A stretch of 45,157 nucleotides of DNA from an uncultured Clostridia bacterium (GCA_944390525.1 CALXQH010000020.1:1-45157); one strand, 5' to 3'; shown: positions 28,596 through 38,217, counted from the stretch's first letter. Translations and numbers: made by a program. The notes: generated by a model not told the origin, from the letters alone.

Positions 28596-31286
28596 TTATT
28601 GTGTGTTATTAGATGTTTCTGTATTATTTGAAGATACTTGTTCATTGTTTTCACTATTTGTAACTTCGTTATTACCTGGGCTTTCTGTATTCTCACTTGG
28701 TTTTTCTGTGTTTGTAGGGTCTTCCACAGGTGGTTTAGATTCAATTCTATTTATAGTAATTACTATAGCTGTACCTTTTTGTACTTTTGTTCCTTCTGCT
28801 AAACTTTGTCTTATAACTATTCCATTTTTTTGGTCACTGTGGGTTTCATAAATTACTTGAATATTTAAATCTGCTAATATAGTTTTAGCTTCTGTTTCAG
28901 TTTTACCTATTACATTACTTATTATTATTGTATTTGATTCTTCTGTATGAATATTACATTTTTCTTCTGGTACCTCATATTTGTCACTTCCACTTACTGG
29001 TGACCAATTTACATTATTTTCTTTTTCAGGTTTTGCCGTGTATAATTTTTCTTCAGTTTCTAAACAAAATTCTGTTGCAATCATTCCAGATTCTTTACAT
29101 ATATCTAGTTTTACATGTCCGTCACAAGCTTTTGGTACTGTTCCCTTTACAAAATATTCTGTATAAGTGTTTTTACAATTTGCTGTTGCTAATTTTCCAC
29201 TATTTCTACATACTTTTGCAGTTACAACTCCACTTGGTTTTGAAAAACGCTTACCTTCTAATTCTTTGTGTACTTGTTTCATAACTCCAGCCCAAATATT
29301 TTTAGCTGCACTAGTATTATTTACAGACCATTGATTTGTATATCCATATCCATACCAAACTGCTGCAGCATAATATGGTGTATACCCGCAAAGCCATTTA
29401 TCTGTTCCAGATTCTGTTGTACCTGTTTTGGCAGCCACATCCATTCCTGAAATTGCACATTCTGGAGCAGTTCCGCTATAACCTGTAACAACATCTGTTA
29501 AAATGTCTGAAATAATAAATGCATTTGCTTCTGAAATAACTCTTCTTTTTTCTTGTTGTGGTTCTAATATGGTATTACCTTCGCTATCTACTAATTTTTT
29601 ATAAAATGTTGGTTCTATATATTCGCCACCATTTGCTAATGTAGCATATGCTGCTGCCATTTGTAACGTGCTTGACCCATGTGTTGCTCCACCAATAGCT
29701 AATGTTAGTCCATCTTCTCCTTCAACATAAGTGTCTAATCCAAATTCTTTTAAGTATTGTATTGCTGTTTTAGTTCCTACATTTATCATTATTTTTAAAT
29801 TAACAATATTTGATGAAGTTTCTATGGCTTTTCTAACTGTACATAAACCTTGATAACCACCTGCATTTTTAGGTATATATGTTAAACCTTTGAATTTTGT
29901 TCTTACATCATCATATACTGTTGATGCAGTTATTATATTTTCTTCTAATCCTGGTGCAATATTTGCTAAAGGTTTTATAGAAGATCCTGTTTGTCTTTCT
30001 TTTGATGTAGCATAATTGTAGTCTTCTCCTTGGTCTTCTTGTAAGTCTCCACCCATTGCTACAACATAACCAGTTGAAGGTTCTATAATTGTCATACCTG
30101 CATTCGTTCTAATTGTTACTTTTTCTGATTTTCCGTCTTCATTTTTTACTGTTGTTGTTCTTGTTTCTACATATTTATCTTTCGCCATTTCTTTTATTAC
30201 TAAGTTTTGTATAGAAGAAACTTGAGTTGTGTATAACCTATAACCACTAGACTTAATAATAGATGTTGCTTCATCTATATCTATATCTTTTTCTTCTGCT
30301 AAGTCTTTTGCTGCTTGATTTACTGCTTCTACTACAAAGTATGAATTATTTCCAATTTCAATTTTCCCTTTTTTAAATTCAAATCCATTTTCTACTTTTG
30401 CAACAGCTTCATTATATAATTGTTCTGCTTCTTCTGGGTTATCACTAATTCTATTTTGTTCTTTCATAAACTGTAAAACTAATTTTGTTCTTGATTTTAT
30501 TAATTCAGTATGATCTTCTTCTTTGTCATAAGGATCATACATATTAGGAGCATTATTAATACCTGCTAAAAATGCTGATTCTGCTAAATCTAAGTCTTTT
30601 GCTGATTTATCAAAATAATATCTTGCCCCATATTCTACTCCATGTAAATCATTTCCACCAACAAATATAATGTTTAAGTACTTTTCTATAATTTGTGTTT
30701 TATTTAGCAAACTTTCAATATGATAAGCTCTTGACATTTCACGTATTTTTCTTTCTATTCCTTCTGTTCCAGAATCTGCTTTGTCTTTCATAATATTTTT
30801 AACTAGCTGTTGTGTAATAGTACTTCCTCCACCAACATTAGAACTATCCCCACCATTTAATATGTAACTTATAGTTGCTTTTGCTGTTCTTAATATATCT
30901 ACACCTGAATGTTCATAAAATCTTTTATCTTCTATAGCTATATATGCATTTGGTGTATATTTACCCATTTGATCTATAGTAATTACTTTTCTATTTCCGT
31001 CTCCTTCTCCTGCAGAAAGTAATGCTATTTGTTTTTCCTCTGAGTCATATACTTCTGTATTTCCATTAGCTATTAGTTCTTCTTTAGTAATGGCCCATTG
31101 ATCTCCAAAAAATATTCCTGCAAAAATTCCTACTCCTGTAAGTATTGCTACTACTATTAATGCCAAAATTATTAAAATTACTTTTTTTAATATAGGATGT
31201 TTCTTTTTATTAGTTTTTTTTGCGCTTTTATTCTCTTTTACTTTATTTTGTTTTGCTTCACTTGTGTTTTTCTTTTTGCTTCTCAT
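28596..31286 (-). CDS. Class A penicillin-binding protein (PBP1A-like) with PASTA domain
   Basis: The 896-residue bifunctional peptidoglycan synthase has a Lys-rich cytoplasmic N-terminus and one membrane anchor (about 33-60). The GT51 glycosyltransferase shows AIEDKRFYEHSGVD (about 117-130) and GGGSTITQQLVKN (152-164). The transpeptidase has SSIK (435-438), SSN (491-493) and KTG (620-622). After a Cys-containing linker (four or more Cys between 690 and 770) comes one PASTA domain (about 790-860), then a Pro/Asn/Glu/Ser-rich tail of about 45 residues. It acts at the outer membrane face in cell wall synthesis. Standard SD (AAAGGAGGATATATTA). Confidence 0.95.
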   Translation of the reverse strand: MRSKKKNTSEAKQNKVKENKSAKKTNKKKHPILKKVILIILALIVVAILTGVGIFAGIFFGDQWAITKEELIANGNTEVYDSEEKQIALLSAGEGDGNRKVITIDQMGKYTPNAYIAIEDKRFYEHSGVDILRTAKATISYILNGGDSSNVGGGSTITQQLVKNIMKDKADSGTEGIERKIREMSRAYHIESLLNKTQIIEKYLNIIFVGGNDLHGVEYGARYYFDKSAKDLDLAESAFLAGINNAPNMYDPYDKEEDHTELIKSRTKLVLQFMKEQNRISDNPEEAEQLYNEAVAKVENGFEFKKGKIEIGNNSYFVVEAVNQAAKDLAEEKDIDIDEATSIIKSSGYRLYTTQVSSIQNLVIKEMAKDKYVETRTTTVKNEDGKSEKVTIRTNAGMTIIEPSTGYVVAMGGDLQEDQGEDYNYATSKERQTGSSIKPLANIAPGLEENIITASTVYDDVRTKFKGLTYIPKNAGGYQGLCTVRKAIETSSNIVNLKIMINVGTKTAIQYLKEFGLDTYVEGEDGLTLAIGGATHGSSTLQMAAAYATLANGGEYIEPTFYKKLVDSEGNTILEPQQEKRRVISEANAFIISDILTDVVTGYSGTAPECAISGMDVAAKTGTTESGTDKWLCGYTPYYAAAVWYGYGYTNQWSVNNTSAAKNIWAGVMKQVHKELEGKRFSKPSGVVTAKVCRNSGKLATANCKNTYTEYFVKGTVPKACDGHVKLDICKESGMIATEFCLETEEKLYTAKPEKENNVNWSPVSGSDKYEVPEEKCNIHTEESNTIIISNVIGKTETEAKTILADLNIQVIYETHSDQKNGIVIRQSLAEGTKVQKGTAIVITINRIESKPPVEDPTNTEKPSENTESPGNNEVTNSENNEQVSSNNTETSNNTQ

Positions 31287-31441
31287 TAATATATCCTCCT
31301 TTGGATAAATTTTAACATATTTATTATATAATATATTATATAAAATGGAAAGTATTTTAATAAATTTTTAGCTTTTTTCTTATCTATAATATTTTCTTCC
31401 TATTTTTAAAGTTTGATTTGCAAATTTGGGAAAAATTAAAA

Positions 31442-31472
31442 TAGAACTAATTAATAGTGTTAATTAGTTCTA
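31442..31472 (-). terminator. Intrinsic terminator after ord
   Basis: TAGAACTAATTAA pairs perfectly with TTAATTAGTTCTA around a 5-base loop. On the minus strand a T-rich stretch follows. Confidence 0.8.
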
Positions 31473-31495
31473 CTCTTATATTGTTTTTAATAATT

Positions 31496-32572
31496 TTATT
31501 TAACATATTCATTTAATGGTTTTACTCTATAATTTAGTTCTCCAAATTTATCTGTTGTTACATATCCTGGTGTACTATTAATAACATCTGGTATACGGTT
31601 TACAATAGTTGCACAAGTTAATTCTACTGTTGCAGGCTTAGCTACTACTATTGTTGTATCTGGCTCTCCATAGATTGTCCATTCATTTTTGTCATAGTCT
31701 TCTTTAGAATATACTTTTCCTATACATTCTGTTTCAAGTGTAATCCCTTCTTTAGTTGTTGTTGTAACTACTGCACTCATACCTGTAGCATCTCCTGCTT
31801 TTACTGTCATTCCTAAAGTTGTAGAATATATATCTTCTTTATATGTTTGTGGTACTGTTTTTTGTGTTTGACTTTCAACTGTTAAACCTAATTTAGAACA
31901 TAACCAACCATTTACATTCCACATATATGATGGCAAATATTCTCCTGCTTCAATTACTTTTTGTCTTTCTTCATCACTTATTTTATCTACTGAAGCTACT
32001 TGTTCGTCAAATTCTTTCATTGTTAATCCTGAACCATGTGCTTTTGCTAATGCAATTCCATAGTCTTCTACATTGTAACTAGAGCTTCCTTTTATTTTTG
32101 TAATTTTTTGTGTAGATCCTGCTATGGAACTTATTAGTTGTCCCCAATATATATCTTGATATCCACTTCCTGTAATAGTACATCCTGTTTGTTTAGCCAT
32201 TTCATCTAGTTCTTTTGTTATTGTAGGATTTGAATTTCCTGGGTAAAATGCTTCTTCACAAGTTGTTATAGCGTTTATTCCTAATTTAGCACAAAGCATC
32301 AAACTGTCTTTTACATCTGCTATTAAACTCATTGTAGTAACTATAGCAATGTCTGGTTTTACTTGTTTTAACATTTCTTCAGCATTTTCTAATGCTGTTA
32401 CAGTTACATTGTTTTTTTCTTCTCCCATTATTTCGCCTATGTCTTTACCAATGACTGCTGGGTTTACATCAATAGCTCCAACAATTTCTCCACCTTTTTC
32501 ATAAACATATCTCATTGTATATACTGCCATTTTTCCAGTTCCAAATTGTACAACTTTTACTTTTCTATTCAT
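31496..32572 (-). CDS. ord: 2,4-diaminopentanoate dehydrogenase-like oxidoreductase
   Basis: The 358-residue product starts at ATG 32572, which follows AAAGGAGGATAAAA; an upstream TTG reads through the SD and is rejected. An N-terminal Rossmann fold KVVQFGTGKMAVYTMRYV is followed by GAIDVNPAVIGKDIGEIMG and INAITTCEEAFYP. The C-terminus has VNRIPDVINSTPGYVTTDK. This matches the 2,4-diaminopentanoate dehydrogenase (Ord) / dihydrodipicolinate-reductase-like family of ornithine fermentation. The other ornithine pathway genes are not in the window, so the substrate is inferred from family resemblance only. Confidence 0.78.
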   Translation of the reverse strand: MNRKVKVVQFGTGKMAVYTMRYVYEKGGEIVGAIDVNPAVIGKDIGEIMGEEKNNVTVTALENAEEMLKQVKPDIAIVTTMSLIADVKDSLMLCAKLGINAITTCEEAFYPGNSNPTITKELDEMAKQTGCTITGSGYQDIYWGQLISSIAGSTQKITKIKGSSSYNVEDYGIALAKAHGSGLTMKEFDEQVASVDKISDEERQKVIEAGEYLPSYMWNVNGWLCSKLGLTVESQTQKTVPQTYKEDIYSTTLGMTVKAGDATGMSAVVTTTTKEGITLETECIGKVYSKEDYDKNEWTIYGEPDTTIVVAKPATVELTCATIVNRIPDVINSTPGYVTTDKFGELNYRVKPLNEYVK

Positions 32573-32657
32573 TTTTATCCTCCTTTTTCCCAAATTTATA
32601 GGGTTAATTATTATATATGAATTATATACTAAAAATTATTTTATATACAATAGCTTT

Positions 32658-33302
32658 TTAAAAAAAAGAACAAATAGCATTCCATATACCCTCAAATAAT
32701 TTTGATATAATATCAATAATTGTTTTTATAATAGCATTTGATTCATAAAAATCTACTAATATTTTATGTGTTGGTGGGAAAAACCATATTAATAAAAAAA
32801 TTATTACCATAATTAAAATTGTTTTTAATAATTCTTTAAATCTTTTCCAAGTCCATTTATATTTTATTTTATAACCTAAACTTCTTAAATACCCTTCATA
32901 TGCTTGTTGATATTTTTGTTGATATTCATTTTGTATTTCATTAATTTTTTGTTTTATTTTTTCTAAGTCTTCTTGAGTATGTTCTTGTTTGTTAGTTTGC
33001 TTAATATTATTAATATATGGTTCTGAATTATTTTGAGTTTGACTATTCTGTGTTTGATTTTTTTTAATTTCTTCTTGTTGTCTTTTAATTTTTAATTCTT
33101 CATCATAATTTTTTCTTTTTTCATCATCACTTAATATTTCATATGCTTCGTTTATCTCTTTCATTTTATGTTCGGCTTTTTCTTTATCTTCTTCTTTTTG
33201 TAGGTCAGGATGATACTTTTTAGCTAATACTTTATATGCTTTTTCTATTATTTCTTTTGAAGCTGTTTCACTTACTTCTAATAGTTCATATAGTGTTTTC
33301 AT
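32658..33302 (-). CDS. Membrane-anchored J-domain (DnaJ-like) protein
   Basis: The 214-residue product has an N-terminal J domain ([14 protein letters not shown] ... HPD at 31-33 ... [17 protein letters not shown]). A Gln/Asn-rich coiled linker (75-140) and a hydrophobic segment (about 163-178) follow, then a short tail. It lacks the Gly/Phe and zinc domains of DnaJ proper, so it is a J-protein that would recruit DnaK to the membrane. It lies 85 bases upstream of ord and divergent from the DUF4364 gene. Confidence 0.85.
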   Translation of the reverse strand: MKTLYELLEVSETASKEIIEKAYKVLAKKYHPDLQKEEDKEKAEHKMKEINEAYEILSDDEKRKNYDEELKIKRQQEEIKKNQTQNSQTQNNSEPYINNIKQTNKQEHTQEDLEKIKQKINEIQNEYQQKYQQAYEGYLRSLGYKIKYKWTWKRFKELLKTILIMVIIFLLIWFFPPTHKILVDFYESNAIIKTIIDIISKLFEGIWNAICSFF

Positions 33303-33436
33303 TTTTCCCCCATATTTTAAATTTTAACTATTAATAGTATATCATTTTTTATAAAAAAAGCATAGTATTTTTTTCTTTTATATGATATAATTTTAAAGGT
33401 TATTTATTTTTATGTACATGATAGGAGTTGAAAACT

Positions 33437-33967
33437 TTGAAATTAACACAAGATGGAGAAATTTTGGCAGAGAATAAGGTTTTAATTTTATATATTTTAA
33501 ATAAACTAGATGAACCTGTTACTAATGATGCTTTATTAAGATTGGTATTATCTGTTATGGATATGAATTATTTCTATTTTCAACAATTTTTGTTAGATTT
33601 AATAGAAAAAAGATATATTATTTGTTTTGATATGGATAAAAAAAATGTATACCAAATTACAGATAAGGGTAAACAAACTTTAGAATTAACCAACGATATT
33701 ATTCCTGGAATAATTAAATTAAAAGTTGATACTTCTTTTGCAAAAGAATTACATGAAACAGCTCAAAAGGAATCTATTATAGCTGAATTTACGCCTTTGG
33801 GTGAAAACGAATATACTGTTACTTGTAAAATTAATGAAAATAATAATTGTATTTTTGAAATTAATGTATTTGCTGGCTCTCGTGATGAAGCTAAAAAAAT
33901 TGTAGATAATTGGAAAGAAAACGCTTATAAAATTTATCCTGAAATTTTACATTCACTTAATAATTAA
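33437..33967 (+). CDS. DUF4364 family protein (predicted winged-helix regulator)
   Basis: The product of about 176 residues is plus-strand and divergent from the J-protein gene. No ATG fits; TTG at 33437 has AGGAG 9 bases upstream, whereas the earlier TTG at 33428 abuts the SD. The N-terminal half looks like a winged helix (NKVLILYILNKLDEPVTND ... KNVYQITDKGKQTLEL). The C-terminal half is a beta-rich domain typical of DUF4364. Targets are unknown. A TATAAT-like box lies near 33384. Terminated by the hairpin at 33972. Confidence 0.82.
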   Translation: MKLTQDGEILAENKVLILYILNKLDEPVTNDALLRLVLSVMDMNYFYFQQFLLDLIEKRYIICFDMDKKNVYQITDKGKQTLELTNDIIPGIIKLKVDTSFAKELHETAQKESIIAEFTPLGENEYTVTCKINENNNCIFEINVFAGSRDEAKKIVDNWKENAYKIYPEILHSLNN

Positions 33968-33971
33968 AACC

Positions 33972-34004
33972 AAAAAGTTGTTGTTTAAAAAACAACAACT
34001 TTTT
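33972..34004. terminator. Bidirectional terminator between DUF4364 and proS
   Basis: AAAAAGTTGTTGTTT pairs perfectly with AAACAACAACTTTTT around a 3-base loop, with A/T runs on both sides for the convergent genes. Confidence 0.9.
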
Positions 34005-34006
34005 AT

Positions 34007-35695
34007 TTATTTACACATTTTTTCTATGTTTTCTATAATTTTTTCTATAGAAATATCTATATTTTCTTTTTCTGTTCTTCTTTTTAGTTCTACTAAATTG
34101 TCATTTACCTTTTTTCCTACTGTGATTCTAATTGGTATACCTATTAAATCCATATCATTAAATTTAACGCCTGGTCTTTCTTTTCTATCATCTAAAATAG
34201 TTTCTATTCCCATAGAATTTAAAGTGTTGTATAAATTATTTGCAGTTTCTAATTGTTTTGTATCTTTTGAATCAATAAGTACTATTCCTACTTTATATGG
34301 TGCAATACTCATTGGCCATATAATTCCTTTTTCATCATTATTTTGTTCTACTACTGCTGCAACTATTCTTTCTACTCCAATTCCATAGCACCCCATAACT
34401 ACTGGCTTTAATTCATTATTCTCATCTAAGTAGTTTAATCCTAAGCTTTCAGAATATTTTGTTCCAAGTTTAAAAGTATTTCCTACCTCTATTCCTTTTT
34501 TAAATATAAGATGTCCTTGGCAATTTGGGCACTTATCTCCTTCTTTTACATTTTTAATATCATCTATTATTTCAACTTTAAAATCTTCTATATTTACATT
34601 TGTATAATGATAATCTGTTTCATTTGCTCCAACTATAAAATTACTCATGTATTTAATAGCACTGTCCATAATAACAGGAATATTTAAGCCTATTGGTCCT
34701 GCAAATCCAACATTTGCTTTTGTTATTCTCATAACATCTTCTGCTTCTGCTAAATTAATTTCTTGTGCTTTTAATAATTTAGCTAGTTTCGTTTCGTTAA
34801 TTTCTCTATCTCCTGGTACTAAACAAGCATAAAAATCATTATTTATTTTATAAATAAGTGTCTTTACAAATTTATCTTTTGGCTTTCCTAAAAATTTACT
34901 AATTTCTTCTATTGTTCCAGCATTTGGTGTATAAACTTTTTCTAATTTTTGTTTTGGTTCTTTATCTATTTCTTTATCTATACATCTACTTACTTCAATA
35001 TTTGAAGAGTAGTTACAATTATCACATAAAACAAGAATATCTTCTCCAGTATCTGTTATAGCTTGAAATTCTTCTGAAAGTAATCCTCCCATAACTCCGG
35101 TGTCGGCTCTTACTACTACATAATTCAATCCAACTTTTTTACATATTTTATTATAAGCATCAAATTGCTTTTGGTAAGATTTATCTGATTCTTCTTGATT
35201 AATATCAAAACTATATGCGTCTTTCATTGTAAATTCTCTTGTTCTAATTAGTCCAAGTCTTGGTCTTACTTCATCTCTGTATTTGTTTCCTATTTGATAT
35301 AATGTGTATGGAAAATCCTTATATGAATGTGATTTCATTGTTGCTGCTAATACAAAAAATTCTTCATGTGTTGGTCCTAATACATATGGTCTATTATACC
35401 TATCATTTAGTTTAAATATTGATGGACCAAAAGCCTCATATCTTCCTGACTTTTGAAATAACTCTATAGGTAATAACATTGGCATTGTAACTTCTTTTGC
35501 TCCTGTTTCATTCATACATTCTCTAATTATATTTTTTACATTTTCTACAACTTTTTGTCCTAATGGTAATTTCATATAAATACCATTCCCTACTTTTTTA
35601 AACATTCCACTTTTAACAAGTAAATTACCACTTACTGATTCTTCATCTTTTACATCTTCTCTTAAAGTATAAAAAAAGTTTTCACTTAATTTCAT
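34007..35695 (-). CDS. proS: Proline-tRNA ligase (bacterial type)
   Basis: The 562-residue class II synthetase charges tRNA-Pro. It shows MKLPLGQKVVENVKNI, the motif 2 region RDEVRPRLGLIRTREFTMKD, a YbaK-like editing insertion (about 225-370: CNYSSNIEV ... LVPGDREINETKL), motif 3 MGCYGIGVERIVAA and a C-terminal anticodon domain (MGIETILDDRKERPGVKFND). Zinc-ribbon-like cysteines are CPNCQG. It lies 21 bases after scpB on the same strand. I see no T-box. Confidence 0.97.
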   Translation of the reverse strand: MKLSENFFYTLREDVKDEESVSGNLLVKSGMFKKVGNGIYMKLPLGQKVVENVKNIIRECMNETGAKEVTMPMLLPIELFQKSGRYEAFGPSIFKLNDRYNRPYVLGPTHEEFFVLAATMKSHSYKDFPYTLYQIGNKYRDEVRPRLGLIRTREFTMKDAYSFDINQEESDKSYQKQFDAYNKICKKVGLNYVVVRADTGVMGGLLSEEFQAITDTGEDILVLCDNCNYSSNIEVSRCIDKEIDKEPKQKLEKVYTPNAGTIEEISKFLGKPKDKFVKTLIYKINNDFYACLVPGDREINETKLAKLLKAQEINLAEAEDVMRITKANVGFAGPIGLNIPVIMDSAIKYMSNFIVGANETDYHYTNVNIEDFKVEIIDDIKNVKEGDKCPNCQGHLIFKKGIEVGNTFKLGTKYSESLGLNYLDENNELKPVVMGCYGIGVERIVAAVVEQNNDEKGIIWPMSIAPYKVGIVLIDSKDTKQLETANNLYNTLNSMGIETILDDRKERPGVKFNDMDLIGIPIRITVGKKVNDNLVELKRRTEKENIDISIEKIIENIEKMCK

Positions 35696-35716
35696 ATCCT
35701 ATCTTCCTTCCTATTT

Positions 35717-36403
35717 TTAATTTTCTTGTTTACTAGTTCCTGTTTTTGGCATTGGAGCCTCTTGCTCTTCTTGTTTTACTTTTGTTGCTTGCTTTTCTTG
35801 TATAGTGTTTTCTGCATTGTTTTTGGTATTATTCTCTGCCTTTTTATTTTCTATTATTTCATCTATTACTATTTGCCTATTTTCATCTAATTTATATCTA
35901 GGTAAATCTGGTAATTCATTTAAATTTCCAAAGCCAAAAATTCTTAAAAATTCAGAAGTTACACCATAAGTACTAGGTCTTCCTGGAGCATCTAACTTTC
36001 CTGTTTCTTCTATTAGGTTATAGTCTAATAATTTATATATTGTTCCATCTGAGTTAACCCCTCTTATAGCTTCAATTTCTGCTCTTGTTATTTTAGGGTT
36101 ATAAGCAATAATTGCAAGTGTTTCTATTGCTGCTTGTGACAAATTTGGTTTATTTCTTTTATCTAAAATAGTATATAAATATTCATAGTAGTTTTGTTTC
36201 GTACATAGTTGGTATGATTCTTCTATACTTACTATTTGAAGTCCTCTGTTTTCATTTTTATAATCTTCCTTCATACTTTCTACTATTTTAATAATTTCTT
36301 CTGAACTTACTTCTAAGGCTAACATTAATTCTGTTATTTTAACCTCTCTACCAGCTGCAAAAAGTATAGCTTCTATTATTCCTTTTGATTTATTTATTTC
36401 CAT
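35717..36403 (-). CDS. scpB: Segregation and condensation protein B
   Basis: ScpB is the winged-helix partner of ScpA in the SMC condensin complex. The core reads IIEAILFAAGREV, then AAIETLAIIAYNPKITRAEIEAIRGVNSDG and LDAPGRPSTYGVT, all ScpB signatures. A Gln/Glu/Asn-rich tail of about 45 residues follows. ATG 36403 (MEINKSKG) is my choice, with GTGAG as a weak SD; an in-frame GTG four codons upstream (36415) is possible. scpA is not in the window. It is probably co-transcribed with proS. Confidence 0.94.
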   Translation of the reverse strand: MEINKSKGIIEAILFAAGREVKITELMLALEVSSEEIIKIVESMKEDYKNENRGLQIVSIEESYQLCTKQNYYEYLYTILDKRNKPNLSQAAIETLAIIAYNPKITRAEIEAIRGVNSDGTIYKLLDYNLIEETGKLDAPGRPSTYGVTSEFLRIFGFGNLNELPDLPRYKLDENRQIVIDEIIENKKAENNTKNNAENTIQEKQATKVKQEEQEAPMPKTGTSKQEN

Positions 36404-36441
36404 TTGTTTTCTCACATTCTTTTATTTTAAAATTCCTATAT

Positions 36442-36470
36442 ATTATCACACGAATAAAGCTTTATGTCAA
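36442..36470 (-). promoter_or_regulatory. Sigma-A promoter of scpB-proS
   Basis: On the minus strand, TTGACA (36470-36465), a 17-base spacer and GATAAT (36447-36442). Confidence 0.75.
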
Positions 36471-36503
36471 GAATTTTGATATTTGCTATTTACTTATTTT
36501 TAA

Positions 36504-36532
36504 TTGACATCATATTAATACTGTGATAGTAT
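36504..36532 (+). promoter_or_regulatory. Sigma-A promoter of the small acidic/lysine-rich protein gene
   Basis: TTGACA (36504-36509), a 17-base spacer and TAGTAT (36527-36532). It is divergent from the scpB promoter 34 bases away. Confidence 0.8.
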
Positions 36533-36535
36533 TAA
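36515..36535. promoter_or_regulatory. Candidate operator overlapping the -10 box
   Basis: TTAATACT and AGTATTAA are perfect 8-base arms around GTGAT. The palindrome covers the spacer and the -10 of the 36565 gene's promoter. Confidence 0.6.
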
Positions 36536-36564
36536 CATAGTTAAAATAGATTGGAGTGATTTTT

Positions 36565-36762
36565 ATGAAAGAAAATGAAGACATTCTAGATAACCAAGAA
36601 AAAAAAGATATAAAAGAGCAAAAAAAAATAGATATTGTTACAGGTGATGGCAATTTAAATATCTCTCCTGTTTATGAACATATTGAAGTAGAAAAACCTA
36701 AGCCTAAAGATTCCAGAAAAGTGGTTATTCCTGAAGTAAAAGATAATGTTAATAAAAAATAA
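36565..36762 (+). CDS. Small charged protein, function unknown
   Basis: The 65-residue, highly charged protein is rich in Lys, Glu and Asp, with no hydrophobic segment. It is likely disordered (e.g. VEKPKPKDSRKVVIPEVKD). ATG 36565 has GGAG 8 bases upstream; a GTG inside the SD (36556) is rejected. It has its own strong promoter with an overlapping palindrome and its own terminator, so it is a regulated single gene. I do not recognise the family. Confidence 0.65.
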   Translation: MKENEDILDNQEKKDIKEQKKIDIVTGDGNLNISPVYEHIEVEKPKPKDSRKVVIPEVKDNVNKK

Positions 36763-36783
36763 TGCACTAAAATTTAGTGCATT
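36761..36783. terminator. Bidirectional terminator between the small gene and ssb
   Basis: AATGCACTAAA pairs perfectly with TTTAGTGCATT. It serves two convergent genes and is followed by GTTTTTATTT on the plus strand. Confidence 0.85.
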
Positions 36784-36791
36784 GTTTTTAT

Positions 36792-37469
36792 TTAAATAGC
36801 TTCTTGTTTTTCTTCACTATTTACTTCTTTATTTGCAACTTCTAGACTAGCTACAGATACTTCATAGGCAACCTTTTTTTCTACAGTTCCATCTTCATGT
36901 TTTTTTTCATATTCTCTTGATTGAACTCTACCTACTATTTTAACTTCTGTTCCAACTGCTACGTTTTCACAAAATCTTGCATTTCGTCCCCAAGCAATAC
37001 AAGGAATGTAATCTGATTTATTATATGCTCTATTTACAGCTAATAATATATCTGAAATTTCTCTTCCAAATGGTGTTTTACGGTAAATTGGTTTTTTGCA
37101 AATATACCCGTCTAAAACTACTTCATTTGAAATATATTCTTTCTTTACTTCTATTTCTTCTTCATTTTCTATAAATTGAATGTCTTTTACAAATACTGTT
37201 AAAATTAATTTACTTTTTTTTCTATCATAACTATTATAAGATCTAAATTGTACATCAATTTGTAAGTTTTCTCCCACTTTGATATCTTTAATTGTTAATA
37301 GTCTTTCTGAAATAGTCACTGGAATAACATCCGCATTTCCACTTAAACGTGGTACACTTAAATTAAATATGTAAAATTTTTCTCCATAAATTTCGTGACT
37401 AAATTTTTTTTCGCTTGTTACCTTTCCAACCAATATTAAATGGTTATTATCATCATAGTTTGTATTCAA
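36792..37469 (-). CDS. Single-stranded DNA-binding protein with two OB folds
   Basis: The 225-residue product has two OB-fold units. The first is at about 8-105 (NHLILVGKVTSEKKF ... ILTVFVKDIQFI). The second, at about 112-215, has the classic SSB pattern ILLAVNRAYNKSDYIPCIAWGRNARFCENVAVGTEV followed by GRVQSREYEKK. The C-terminus (EKQEAI) lacks the usual acidic DDDIPF partner-binding tip, so it may be a specialised paralogue rather than the replicative SSB. It has its own promoter and terminator. Confidence 0.85.
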   Translation of the reverse strand: MNTNYDDNNHLILVGKVTSEKKFSHEIYGEKFYIFNLSVPRLSGNADVIPVTISERLLTIKDIKVGENLQIDVQFRSYNSYDRKKSKLILTVFVKDIQFIENEEEIEVKKEYISNEVVLDGYICKKPIYRKTPFGREISDILLAVNRAYNKSDYIPCIAWGRNARFCENVAVGTEVKIVGRVQSREYEKKHEDGTVEKKVAYEVSVASLEVANKEVNSEEKQEAI

Positions 37470-37552
37470 TTTAATTTCCTCCCTACCTTTGTTTCTTATT
37501 TTAGTTTATTCATAGTATGTATAATTTAGACTATTTACTAGTCACAATCTAT

Positions 37553-37581
37553 ATTATACTATTTTTTTTTGGATTTGTCTA
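37553..37581 (-). promoter_or_regulatory. Sigma-A promoter of the two-OB ssb-like gene
   Basis: On the minus strand, TAGACA (37581-37576), a 17-base spacer and TATAAT (37558-37553). The leader is about 75 nt. Confidence 0.75.
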
Positions 37582-37658
37582 CATAAAATGTTAATTTTTT
37601 CTTATTTTGTAGTAAAAATACATTTTAAAAATTATTTTTCTGCATATAAAAGTCTATT

Positions 37659-38147
37659 TTATGGCTTTTTATATTCAGTATATAATAGTTTTAAACTTAC
37701 TAGTTCCATAACCTCATAGCTGTTGTTGTAATTTTTTATATTCATTTGTAATTCTTGTGGTTCTATTTTTTCTCCTTTTATATTTTGTATGCCTCTTTGT
37801 AAGCATACAATTATTTCATTTTCTGATATGCTAGATGTAGTTATTGTAGATTTTAAATTAAATCCATATGTTATTAATTTTAAGTGTAAATTATTTAATA
37901 ATTCTATATTTTCTATAATATCTGTGTTAAATATTAAATTTTCTGCTTTTTCAATAATTTTAACTATATCTTTTTTATTTTTTTCAATTTTTTTTCCAAG
38001 TAAAATAGTTTCAAATGTAATATTTTTTACATTTTTAATGCAATTTTCATTTAAAAAAAATATTTGATCTTGATTTATTATTTTTTTTGCCTCTTGATTT
38101 AAGTAATTTTCGTGATTGGCTTCTGTTAAAACACCAATTAAAGACAT
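37659..38147 (-). CDS. Conserved-looking protein of unknown function
   Basis: The 162-residue, mixed alpha/beta product is rich in Asn, Ile and Lys, without signal peptide or membrane segment. It starts MSLIGVLTEANHENYL. FLNENCIKNVKNITFETILLG and LHLKLITYGFNLKSTITTSS are strand-helix alternations that could be a small Rossmann-like or ligase-associated domain. I cannot assign a family. It lies 70 bases downstream of the PdaB-like gene on the same strand and may share its transcript. Confidence 0.6.
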   Translation of the reverse strand: MSLIGVLTEANHENYLNQEAKKIINQDQIFFLNENCIKNVKNITFETILLGKKIEKNKKDIVKIIEKAENLIFNTDIIENIELLNNLHLKLITYGFNLKSTITTSSISENEIIVCLQRGIQNIKGEKIEPQELQMNIKNYNNSYEVMELVSLKLLYTEYKKP

Positions 38148-38217
38148 TTTATTTTACTCCTTTTTGATATAGGTGTAATATACCCCTTTTCAAAAAGTTT
38201 TATTCATTTTTTCCAAA

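Noticed and set aside
32573..32593. Upstream TTG start for ord
   Set aside because: The added codons include the AGGAGG ribosome binding site of the real ATG.
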